Positions 1 through 6,538 of a stretch of 13,873 nt of DNA are shown here, piece after piece (the first letter of the stretch is position 1; every line of letters begins with the position of its first letter). The notes under the pieces were generated by a model. The model worked only from the letters and a program-made list of their open reading frames with translations. It had not been told where the DNA came from and ran no database searches. This DNA is from Desulfobacterales bacterium (GTDB taxonomy: Bacteria; Desulfobacterota; Desulfobulbia; Desulfobulbales; BM004). The translations under genes were made by a program, and so were the position numbers. Location of the stretch: contig JAUXHH010000020.1 of the NCBI GenBank assembly GCA_030621655.1, positions 1 to 13,873 on the forward strand, given 5' to 3'.

Positions 1-27
1 AAATTCATCTTCTCCCTTCCGGATTGA
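1..27 (+). CDS. 3' end of a convergent histidine-kinase-like gene (partial)
   Basis: Positions 1-27 read in frame 1 give KFIFSLPD followed by TGA. This is exactly the C-terminus of the - strand SSS-histidine kinase that ends at 178. The two C-termini are coded by an identical 20-nt stretch and then differ at two synonymous third positions (CCG/CCA, GAT/GAC). The likely reading is that a paralogous sensor kinase on the + strand ends here, tail to tail with the - strand kinase. Only nine codons lie in the window, so domain content upstream is unknown. The alternative is that only the gene end was duplicated in inverted orientation and no full gene lies to the left. Confidence 0.6.
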   Translation, partial: KFIFSLPD

Positions 28-29
28 TG

Positions 30-71
30 CCCTGAATCCGTGGAGGAATTTATTTTTAAACGGATTCAGGG
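30..71. repeat. Nested 11-bp hairpin within the left arm
   Basis: CCCTGAATCCG at 30-40 pairs perfectly with CGGATTCAGGG at 61-71 around a 20-nt AT-rich loop. It lies 3-44 nt after the stop codon of the convergent + strand gene, so it may be its terminator or an mRNA-end stabiliser. The sequence after the stem is AT-rich but lacks a run of T. The same word recurs reversed at 165-174, giving three copies in the palindrome. Confidence 0.5.
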
Positions 72-177
72 ATAATAATATCTAGCCCGCATTTCTCACG
101 AACATTTCAGCATATGTCCTCATTATTCTGCACCCGTGAGCTGTTTAAAAATAATTTCCCGCCACGGATTCAGGTCA

Positions 178-2886
178 TCAGTCTGGAAGGGAGAAGATGA
201 ATTTTGATCCCTTCCCGGGCTTACTCTCAACCCAGATCCTGCCATTATGATATTCAATGATCCTGCGGCAAATGGTTAGGCCCAGTCCGGTACCTTTGGG
301 TTTTCCGTTTCTGAGATCGGTTATCTGCTTGAATTTTTCAAATATTTTTTTCTGTTCCTCTGGATGAATGCCGGGACCGTTATCAGCAACCTCAACGCGT
401 ATTTCTCTTTCCTTGAAATAGACACGGACAGTCACCGAGCCCTCTTCAGAAGGGCTGAATTTTGCTGCATTGGACAGCAGATTGATTGCAACCTGTATGA
501 TTCTGTCCCTGTCCGCAAAGACACGGATAGGAAAGGTGGGGGTCATCTCCACAAGAGTAACCGCTTTTTCGCGGAAGAGTTGGCTGGTTGAGGCAACTGC
601 CTCTTTGATGACCTCTGTCAGGTCAATGTTTTCCATAAACCAGTCGGCCCGGCCCGATTCAATTTTGGCAAGATCGAGAACTTCGTTAATGAGCCTGGTA
701 AGCCGCTCTGTTTCCTTGACCATTATATCCAGGTATTTATGGCGCTCTTCCTTGCCCATATCCTCGTTATCGTACAATATCTCTGAAAAAGCCCGCACCG
801 AAGTCAAGGGTGTGCGTAGTTCATGGCTCACAGTTGAAACGAATTCATCCTTTAAGCGGTCAAGCTCCTTGAGCCTTCTGTTGGCTTCCTGTAATTCTTT
901 GGTGGCAGCCTCAAGTTCCAGGGATTTTTCTTCAAGCTGGTGGCTGTATTCAAGCACCTGGGAAGTCTCATCAATTATTTTCATAATTCCTTCGGGACTG
1001 ATCTCCTCCCCCTCCACTATAGAGGAGACCATGACACGGGCAGAGGCAGCGCCAATGGCACCGGACAAAAGCCTTTCAGCAAATTCAACCAGTTCAGCAT
1101 CAGCCTGCATATCTTTTGAAAAATCAATGTCATGGGTGCTGGAATACCTTGCGAAGGCCCTATCAGTTTGCCGCGGTCCAATAAAACGGGCCAGCAGAAC
1201 TTTTAGCTCGGTGATCATTGCTTTGTCTTTCCACAGGTGCGTATCGCCACTGTGTCGGTAAACATCTATAAAAAGGGAGGCCTGTATCCGGTCCATGGTG
1301 TTTTGTCTGTCAAAGAGAGAAATGCCTACCAGGAGCCCGATGTTGGCAAACATGCTCCAAAAGACCGAATGGGTGATCGGATCAAACATATTGAGGCCCA
1401 AAAGCTGATATGGCTTCAGCAGTTCAATACCGAAGGGGCCATGCTGGAGAAAAGATATTGGAATCCAGCCCGACCTGGCAAAAGAAGGGAGCAGCAGGGT
1501 GTAGAACCATATCAGAAAACCGGCTGAGAGACCGCTTATTGCTGCACGGCGACTTGCATCTTTCCAAAAAACCCCGAATATGATAGCTGGACCAAATTGG
1601 GCTGCAGCGGCAAAGGAAACCAACCCCATGGAGACAAGAGTGTAAGATTCGCCAATAAATCGGTAATAAAAATAACCGAGTAGAAGGACAAAGATGATAC
1701 TGCAGCGGCGAATGAAGAGCAGGACGCGGCTGAGATCTACCTGCTGGATGGAGAGAACCCGCAATAAAATAGGCATAACCAGGTCATTGCACACCATGGT
1801 GGAAAGGGCAATGGTTGCAACAATAACCATGCCGGTGGCAGCAGAAAGACCTCCTAAGTAAACAAAGAGTGCAAGGATGTCCTGGCCTTCAGTAAGGGGC
1901 AGAGCCAGGACGAAAATATCCGGAGCAACATGCCCTTCCGGAAACAGGAGCATCCCGGCAAAGGCTATTGGCAGCACAAAAATGTTGATTGCCAGGAGGT
2001 AAAGCGGGAAAAGCCAGGCAGCTTTTCGAACATGTTCTTCATTGACATTTTCCACCACCAGGACCTGGAATTGCCTGGGTAGAAACATGATTGCCATCAT
2101 GGAGAGAAAGGTAAGGGTGAACCAGTTTGTATAGCCTCCCGGCAAGACTTCCAGCTTCATAAGTCTTGCAGTTTCTTGATAGCGGCCGGCCCAGTCAAAG
2201 AGATCAACAGGGCCGTCAAACATGATAAAGGTAATAAAGATACCTACAGCACTGAAAGCCAATAATTTGACCATAGACTCAAAGGCAATGGCGGCGACCA
2301 TACCTTCATGCCGCTCCGTTGCATCAATATGGCGTGTCCCGAATAAAATAGAGAAGGCGGCCATTATCATGGCTACTGAGAAGGCATTGTCATTCCATAT
2401 CGAAGTTACCCTGTGCTCCTGGATCATTTCAAAATCGGGATAGTGCACCATAACATAATAACTCGTGGAAACGGCTTTCAACTGCAGGGAGATGTAAGGC
2501 ATGATGCCGACAACGGCAATTATCGTCACCAGGCCGCCAATCAGCGAACTCTTGCCATACCTGGAGGCGAGAAAGTCAGCAATGGAGGTGATACGGTATA
2601 CCTTGGCAATACGGATTATTTTTCGCAGGAGAAACCACCATAATGCTGCCATGAGTGTCGGCCCCAGGTATATCGGCATAAACCCTACACCAGTTTCTGC
2701 GGCCCTCCCCACACTTCCATAAAATGTCCAGGCTGTACAATACACAGCAATGGAAAGGGTATAGATATACGGGTTGCTGATAACCGATTCGCCCCGGTCA
2801 GACTTCCAGTCAGCATAATAGGCTATAGCAAAAAGAGTTCCCAGATAGCAGAGCGAAACAAGAAGTATGACCCATTCCTGCAACAT
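178..2886 (-). CDS. SSS-domain sensor histidine kinase (CrbS/MxtR/CbrA-like)
   Basis: A 902-residue hybrid of a sodium/solute symporter (SLC5) domain and a histidine kinase. Residues 1 to about 505 form roughly a dozen membrane helices, including a symporter-like segment with the repeated small/polar pattern SAATGMVIVATIALSTMVCN. A STAC-like linker follows (about 540-640, with AERLLSGAIGAASARVM), then a charged coiled coil (about 645-680), HisKA with H-box SHELRTP (His688), N-box NLLSNAAKFSP (about 800), G1 DNGPGI (about 834) and G2 GTGLGL (about 866). All catalytic motifs are intact. It has no PAS domain between linker and kinase, unlike CbrA, so it is closer to CrbS/MxtR, which control acs with a LuxR-type regulator. 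The ATG lies one base after the stop of the upstream small gene, so translation is probably coupled. It is the last gene of the - strand operon, with acs and a transporter on the other side of the divergent region. It probably senses or transports an organic acid such as acetate; the ligand is inferred. No cytoplasmic receiver is fused to it. Confidence 0.93.
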   Translation of the reverse strand: MLQEWVILLVSLCYLGTLFAIAYYADWKSDRGESVISNPYIYTLSIAVYCTAWTFYGSVGRAAETGVGFMPIYLGPTLMAALWWFLLRKIIRIAKVYRITSIADFLASRYGKSSLIGGLVTIIAVVGIMPYISLQLKAVSTSYYVMVHYPDFEMIQEHRVTSIWNDNAFSVAMIMAAFSILFGTRHIDATERHEGMVAAIAFESMVKLLAFSAVGIFITFIMFDGPVDLFDWAGRYQETARLMKLEVLPGGYTNWFTLTFLSMMAIMFLPRQFQVLVVENVNEEHVRKAAWLFPLYLLAINIFVLPIAFAGMLLFPEGHVAPDIFVLALPLTEGQDILALFVYLGGLSAATGMVIVATIALSTMVCNDLVMPILLRVLSIQQVDLSRVLLFIRRCSIIFVLLLGYFYYRFIGESYTLVSMGLVSFAAAAQFGPAIIFGVFWKDASRRAAISGLSAGFLIWFYTLLLPSFARSGWIPISFLQHGPFGIELLKPYQLLGLNMFDPITHSVFWSMFANIGLLVGISLFDRQNTMDRIQASLFIDVYRHSGDTHLWKDKAMITELKVLLARFIGPRQTDRAFARYSSTHDIDFSKDMQADAELVEFAERLLSGAIGAASARVMVSSIVEGEEISPEGIMKIIDETSQVLEYSHQLEEKSLELEAATKELQEANRRLKELDRLKDEFVSTVSHELRTPLTSVRAFSEILYDNEDMGKEERHKYLDIMVKETERLTRLINEVLDLAKIESGRADWFMENIDLTEVIKEAVASTSQLFREKAVTLVEMTPTFPIRVFADRDRIIQVAINLLSNAAKFSPSEEGSVTVRVYFKEREIRVEVADNGPGIHPEEQKKIFEKFKQITDLRNGKPKGTGLGLTICRRIIEYHNGRIWVESKPGKGSKFIFSLPD

Positions 2887-2887
2887 G

Positions 2888-3130
2888 CTAATCAGCTTTC
2901 CTGTTATATGTTAAAGGATGTGATGTTCTGGGCATCTTCTTCCTTTCAGCTATGACGGCAATGAATATGATGAAAACAGTCCAAAACACAAAGAGATATA
3001 AATAAAGTAAAGGTATGCCGAACCCAAAAGCAGTTTTGCTGAAGAGGGCCAACAGTGGGTAATTCAGGGCAAGGACGCCAAAGGCAAACAGTACTAGCAG
3101 GCGTTGGATTTTTTTTCTAACGGGGGTCAC
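2888..3130 (-). CDS. Small two-helix membrane protein upstream of the SSS kinase (CbrX-like position)
   Basis: An 80-residue protein with a basic N-terminus (VRKKIQR), a first hydrophobic helix (about 11-30), a second (about 36-60), and a charged C-terminal tail rich in Lys/Arg. This is the layout of the small subunits and companions found beside SSS transporters. The start is GTG at 3130, preceded by GAGAGG eight bases upstream. The stop is separated from the kinase ATG by a single base (TAGCATG), strongly suggesting translational coupling. As I recall, pseudomonads also carry a small ORF, cbrX, directly before cbrA; I see the same position and size but cannot judge sequence homology. It may assemble with the SSS domain of the kinase. 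Confidence 0.8.
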   Translation of the reverse strand: MTPVRKKIQRLLVLFAFGVLALNYPLLALFSKTAFGFGIPLLYLYLFVFWTVFIIFIAVIAERKKMPRTSHPLTYNRKAD

Positions 3131-3210
3131 GGGACAAACCTCTCAAATTTTTAAATAATATTCTGAACTGTGGCTGCATTGAAACAGTTAATTATTGGCA
3201 TAACGGCCGC

Positions 3211-4266
3211 TTATTTTTTCATCCCCATGGCAAGTGGCAGAGCAAGGCGTAAAGTGGATCTGGAATTTTCATGTTGCTGGCTCCAGATGTCACCTCCCAT
3301 GGAACGAAGGCTGCCGGCAACGGTTAATTCTCCGATACTGCTCTGTAATTTCCCCTCCAGCATTTCTTCCACGACTGCTGTCGGCAGAAACTCTCCTGAC
3401 CAGATAAAATCAAAATAAACAAACTGTTCACCGGTATGAGCCTCACAGAAAAGTTCAGTCAGCCTTCTTTCCCGTTGAATTTTATTAGCCAGGTGGTCCA
3501 GCACAAGAAGAAGCCCGTAGCTGTCAACTTTCACAGTTGCTGTCTGATCAGTTGCTGCTGTAAAATTTACTGTTTTGCTGTGAAAATGCTTTGCAATAAA
3601 GCCGAAGAGAATGGCCGAGTCCATCTCAGTCAGGTGACTTTGTGTCTGCATGAGAAGGTTGCAGGCCTGATCCAGAGAGTCGAAGGCTTCTGCCAGGTTC
3701 AATGATTCCTGCACCATCACATTTTCAAAGGCGCTGCGCATGACCGGTGACATCTCCGGATGTTCCGTGAGGTTCTCCAGTGCTGCCCGCAGGTTTGTCA
3801 TTGGGGCACGAAACGTATCAATTTTCATAAATAAAAGATTGTCCGGCCTGTACCAGGCCGAAACATCTTCCAATATAATGATAAAAAAATTATGAGTAAC
3901 TGGGTGAGACGGAAAAAGACTGAGGCGGCAGCGAAAAAATTTTTCATGCGTGGTCGCTGCATTCATGAACTGTATATAAGGATACGCTTGAGACCTTTTT
4001 TTTCTGTCCTTCTTCTGATATTGCAAAAGCTCCAGGGCGTGCTCAACCGGAGATTGGAGGCATAGCGTGTATAAAGAATCACCACTGCTTATTGATTTAC
4101 TTCCGCCAAACAAGTCTGCTGCTGTTTGATTAAACAGGGTTATTGTCGCATCAGGAGCGCAGACGATTACACCGTCCTGCAGTCCATACAATAATGTCTG
4201 CAGGAGTGTTTCGTGATCCATCTCTAAATGGTTATCAGCTTTTTTGGGGTTTTGCTTAACTGGCAC
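3211..4266 (-). CDS. PAS protein with a degenerate histidine-kinase core (pseudo-kinase)
   Basis: 351 residues, no membrane segment. A PAS domain occupies about 18-140 (LLYGLQDGVIVCAPDATI, then NQTAADLFG). It is followed by a recognisable HisKA-like two-helix region in which the H-box reads DTFRAPMTNLRAALE: the phosphoacceptor His is replaced by Asp150 while the R-x-P context is kept. The ATPase-like part is also degenerate: the G1 Asp-x-Gly-x-Gly is replaced by FIWSGEFLP and no GxGLGL lid motif is seen, although the end (MGGDIWSQQ, then LRLALPL) still follows the HATPase pattern. It is therefore unlikely to phosphorylate. From memory, the same PAS/pseudo-kinase module sits in front of a DnaQ-like exonuclease domain in proteins near actP/DUF294 genes of pseudomonads; here the protein ends after the module. 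GTG start at 4266 with GGGAGG six bases upstream. It lies 35 bases after the receiver gene. Confidence 0.85.
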   Translation of the reverse strand: MPVKQNPKKADNHLEMDHETLLQTLLYGLQDGVIVCAPDATITLFNQTAADLFGGSKSISSGDSLYTLCLQSPVEHALELLQYQKKDRKKRSQAYPYIQFMNAATTHEKFFRCRLSLFPSHPVTHNFFIIILEDVSAWYRPDNLLFMKIDTFRAPMTNLRAALENLTEHPEMSPVMRSAFENVMVQESLNLAEAFDSLDQACNLLMQTQSHLTEMDSAILFGFIAKHFHSKTVNFTAATDQTATVKVDSYGLLLVLDHLANKIQRERRLTELFCEAHTGEQFVYFDFIWSGEFLPTAVVEEMLEGKLQSSIGELTVAGSLRSMGGDIWSQQHENSRSTLRLALPLAMGMKK

Positions 4267-4301
4267 AGGTTGCCTCCCGGATTAATAAAACAGGCAAAAA
4301 A

Positions 4302-4667
4302 TCAGCCAAGAAGGGATTTTACTTTTTCAACGACTTCCTGAGTGGCAAAGGGTTTTGTTATGTAATCGTCTGCACCCAATGCCAGTCCTTTTTCCCGTTC
4401 CACATCCCGTCCCTTGGCTGTCAGCATTATAATCTTTATCTCCTTCCATGAAGGATTGGCACGAAGTTCCTGGCACAACTCATAGCCATCTTTTCTGGGC
4501 ATCATTACATCAAGAAGAATCAAGTCCGGAGTTTTTTCGGCAATTGTCTGCATAGCTTCTTCGCCATTGCCTGCAGACCGTACCTCGTAGCCTTCTTTTT
4601 TCATAAGGAATTCAAGGGACAGTACAATATTGGGCTCGTCATCAACTATAAGGACATATTTTGCCAT
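4302..4667 (-). CDS. Single-domain CheY-like response regulator
   Basis: 121 residues forming one receiver domain and nothing else. The acidic pair Asp9/Asp10 (VDDEP), phosphoacceptor Asp53 (LLDVMMPRKDG), switch Thr83 (MLTAKG) and Lys105 (ITKPF) are all present, so it should accept phosphate. It has no output domain and must act by protein contact or as a phosphate relay or sink. As first gene of the - strand operon with the pseudo-kinase and the SSS kinase, its likely donor is the SSS kinase His688. The ATG at 4667 has AAGGA eight bases upstream. The sequence is of the PhoB/PilG-like receiver type common in deltaproteobacterial signalling operons. Confidence 0.93.
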   Translation of the reverse strand: MAKYVLIVDDEPNIVLSLEFLMKKEGYEVRSAGNGEEAMQTIAEKTPDLILLDVMMPRKDGYELCQELRANPSWKEIKIIMLTAKGRDVEREKGLALGADDYITKPFATQEVVEKVKSLLG

Positions 4668-4757
4668 GGCATCATTCCTTTAATATCAACTGAAATCTAT
4701 TTGGCCAAAGAAAGACAAGTATCCTGAAAAATGTAACAAATTATTAAAGTGTAAAAT

Positions 4758-4785
4758 ATTATATTATGTAATGTTAGTTGGTCGA
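4758..4785 (-). promoter_or_regulatory. Candidate sigma70 promoter of the receiver/SSS-kinase operon
   Basis: On the - strand a perfect TATAAT (4763-4758) is preceded by a 16-base spacer and TCGACC (4785-4780; four of six matches to TTGACA). It lies about 90 bases before the receiver ATG. The region is very AT-rich, so a chance -10 is possible. Confidence 0.4.
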
Positions 4786-4806
4786 GTGATCCTCAGTGAA
4801 TTAATT

Positions 4807-4815
4807 TGCTATATT
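4807..4815 (+). promoter_or_regulatory. Candidate extended -10 of the PAS kinase operon
   Basis: TGCTATATT is an extended -10 element (TGn plus TATATT). No good -35 is visible at the right distance (TGATCC at most), which would fit an activator-dependent or weak promoter. The start site would fall near 4822, about 158 bases before the ATG at 4980. Confidence 0.25.
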
Positions 4816-4840
4816 AATGTTTTTTCAAAAAATATTGTAA

Positions 4841-4863
4841 CTTTACCGGGTTGGATGGTAAAG
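4841..4863. promoter_or_regulatory. Inverted repeat CTTTACC-N9-GGTAAAG
   Basis: A perfect 7-bp inverted repeat with a nine-base centre lies in the divergent region. Its TACC/GGTA half-sites resemble those upstream of the transporter (7403-7416) and acs (10511-10559), so it may be an autoregulatory site of the NarL-type regulator. It could equally act as an RNA hairpin in the kinase leader. Confidence 0.4.
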
Positions 4864-4963
4864 AATGTTAGCTGAAAGAGGGAGATTGCGCAACAGAGTA
4901 TTGAGTTCTCTTGTCAGCAAGTGGGGTTGAGGGACTTTATGAGAAGTCGGACAGACATCTTCA

Positions 4964-4973
4964 TTACCGGTAA
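4964..4973. promoter_or_regulatory. 10-bp palindrome TTACCGGTAA
   Basis: A perfect palindrome seven bases before the ATG at 4980. It again holds TACC/GGTA half-sites. It occupies the place where a Shine-Dalgarno sequence would be expected for that ATG, and none is present. Confidence 0.35.
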
Positions 4974-4979
4974 CTGTTT

Positions 4980-6530
4980 ATGGAAAATATAAAGCCAACA
5001 AGAGGAGTCTCGCATGGCAACCCTGCTGGAGCAGGCAATGGGCAAGGTGTGCCTGCCGACTTTTCAGCAAGGCAGACCCATGCGCAGGAAACACTGGCTA
5101 AGAGCCAGAAACGCTTTCGCTATGCATTCCTGACAAGTCCGGACTCAGTTGCCATTATCCGGGCAAAGGAAAAAATCTATACTGAAATAAATGAGATGTT
5201 CTCCCTTTTTCTTGGTTATGCTAAAGAAGATATTATCGGCAAATCCTTTTCAGAAGTGGCCGCCTGGCAGGACCGGAAAGAACAACAAAATCTGTTGGCA
5301 GACATAGGGAGAATGGGGCCGGTTATCAACCGGGAAACCCGCTTTATAGATAGTGAAGGAACCATCAAAACAGGCTTGCTCTCCGTAATGACCATGCCTC
5401 TGGACCAGGAACTCCATTTTGTCCTGGCCATTCGCAATATTGACGCCCTCCGTGTAGTTGAGGATGCCCTGGAAAAAAGTGAAGCCCGGTACAGAGAGCT
5501 TATTAACAATATGAGTAGCGGTGTTGCGGTTTTTGAAGCAAAAAACAATGGAGAGGACTTTGTTTTCATGGATTTTAACCGCGCTGCTGAGCGCACTGAA
5601 CACCTGAAGAAAGAAAATATTATCGGCAGAAATTTTGTTGAGATCGTCCCTTCAGCAATAAAATATGGTTTGCTGGACGCATTCAGGCGGGTATGGAAAA
5701 GCGGTGAACCTGAATACCACCCGGTGGCGATCTATAAAGACGATGAGCTGAAAATATGGAAAGAGAATTATATCTACCGGCTGCCATCAGGTGAAATCGT
5801 TGATGTCTATGATGACATCACGGAGCGCAAGCATGCTGAAAGTAAACTCTTGATCTATCAGGAAAAATTGCGATCCCTTGCCTCTGAATTGTCTCTGGTG
5901 GAAGAACGTGAGAGGCGTTCCATTGCCACCGACCTGCATGATCAGATCGGGCAGACACTCTCTGTCATTAAGATGCGCTGCTTTGAACTGCGCGATAGTC
6001 TAAACGCTCCAAATCTCATCCGCCAGATAGATGAAATCAAAGAGCTGGTGAAACAGACGATCCAGGACACCCGGTCCCTTACCTTTGAATTAAGCCCACC
6101 GGTTCTCTATGAACTTGGCCTGGTTGCGGCCATTGACTGGCTGGCGGAACAGTTTCAGCTCAAGCATAACCTGAAGTGTACTGTTGAAAGCGACAAGAAG
6201 CCAAAGCCATTGAGCCAGGACATGGAAATTGTTCTTTTCCGTTCGGTGCGGGAGCTGCTCGTTAATATCGTTAAACATGCCGAAGCAAAAAAGGTAAAAA
6301 TAATCATCCGGGTCAACAAGAAAAATCTCCGCATCCGGGTTACAGATGACGGCATTGGGTTCAGCCCGAAAACGAAAGCGGCCAGACCATACAAAGACCA
6401 GCAGTTCGGGCTTTTTAACATCACCGAAAGGATACGTCATCTTGGAGGAAAATTTGAGGTGGATTCCCTGAGGGGAAAAGGCACAATGGTAACCATGGTG
6501 GCCCCTCTTAAAGCACCTGATAAGGATTGA
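4980..6530 (+). CDS. Cytoplasmic two-PAS histidine kinase, NarL/HisKA_3 class
   Basis: 516 residues with no membrane helix. PAS domain 1 spans about 43-155 (begins KSQKRFRYAFLTSPDS) and PAS domain 2 about 167-285 (SEARYRELINNMSSGVAVF, ending DDITERK). A coiled-coil link leads to HisKA_3 with ERRSIATDLHDQIGQ (phosphoacceptor His320), the N-box around Asn429 (LLVNIVKHAEA), G1 DDGIGF (from Asp456) and the FGLFNITERI lid motif (about 477). It is a complete DesK/NarX-class kinase that should phosphorylate the response regulator encoded eight bases downstream. The input would be a soluble ligand, cofactor or redox state sensed by PAS; no haem- or flavin-specific residue is evident. The first 40 residues are Gly/Ala-rich and unlike a domain, and the ATG at 4980 lacks a Shine-Dalgarno sequence, so the true start is uncertain (see the element at 5014). 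Confidence 0.92.
   Translation: MENIKPTRGVSHGNPAGAGNGQGVPADFSARQTHAQETLAKSQKRFRYAFLTSPDSVAIIRAKEKIYTEINEMFSLFLGYAKEDIIGKSFSEVAAWQDRKEQQNLLADIGRMGPVINRETRFIDSEGTIKTGLLSVMTMPLDQELHFVLAIRNIDALRVVEDALEKSEARYRELINNMSSGVAVFEAKNNGEDFVFMDFNRAAERTEHLKKENIIGRNFVEIVPSAIKYGLLDAFRRVWKSGEPEYHPVAIYKDDELKIWKENYIYRLPSGEIVDVYDDITERKHAESKLLIYQEKLRSLASELSLVEERERRSIATDLHDQIGQTLSVIKMRCFELRDSLNAPNLIRQIDEIKELVKQTIQDTRSLTFELSPPVLYELGLVAAIDWLAEQFQLKHNLKCTVESDKKPKPLSQDMEIVLFRSVRELLVNIVKHAEAKKVKIIIRVNKKNLRIRVTDDGIGFSPKTKAARPYKDQQFGLFNITERIRHLGGKFEVDSLRGKGTMVTMVAPLKAPDKD
5014..5133 (+). other. Out-of-frame 39-codon ORF with a strong ribosome-binding site inside the kinase 5' end
   Basis: AGGAG at 5003-5007, six bases before ATG 5014, is the best ribosome-binding site in the region. 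The ATG is in the +1 frame relative to the kinase and runs to TGA at 5131 (begins MATLLEQAMGKVCL). Either a short peptide is made here, or it marks the real start of the kinase and a frame change (genuine or a sequence error) lies between about 5050 and 5100. A further short ORF, ATG 4939 to TAA 4992, lies just upstream in the same frame. Confidence 0.25.
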
Positions 6531-6538
6531 GGAATAAT

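Larger units (their letters stand above)
1..204. repeat. Large imperfect inverted repeat joining two convergent gene ends
   Basis: The left arm 1-61 is the reverse complement of the right arm 143-204. Positions 1-20 match 185-204 without mismatch; over the whole arm I count about five mismatches and one single-base indel. The arms cover the last codons of both convergent genes and continue past both stop codons for about 34 nt, including the shared word CCTGAATCCGTGG (31-43; reverse at 162-174). The central 81 nt holds a short extra pair, CTCACG (97-102) with CGTGAG (135-140). RNA read through from either side could form a very long hairpin, so a bidirectional termination role is plausible, although no canonical stem plus U-tract is obvious. 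Confidence 0.85.

Noticed and set aside
1..204. The palindrome as a MITE or insertion-sequence end
   Set aside because: The arms encode the ends of two genes in frame, there are no flanking target duplications visible, and no transposase is near.
470..1261. Long open frame on the + strand inside the SSS kinase
   Set aside because: It is antisense to the strongly motif-supported HisKA/STAC region; its translation is Ser/Arg-rich with no domain, typical of a shadow frame.
3166..3189. AACTGT/ACAGTT hairpin between the pseudo-kinase and the small membrane gene as a terminator
   Set aside because: The stem is only six A/T-rich pairs with a 12-base loop and no T-run at the right place on the - strand; it may be chance in an AT-rich spacer.
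3166..3418. Open frames on the + strand opposite the pseudo-kinase
   Set aside because: They are antisense to a gene with clear PAS and kinase-fold patterning and have no supporting ribosome site.
6527..6538. TTG start four codons upstream for the response regulator
   Set aside because: The ATG at 6539 has a well-placed GAGGA and starts exactly at the receiver's first strand; the TTG overlaps the kinase stop and lacks a site.
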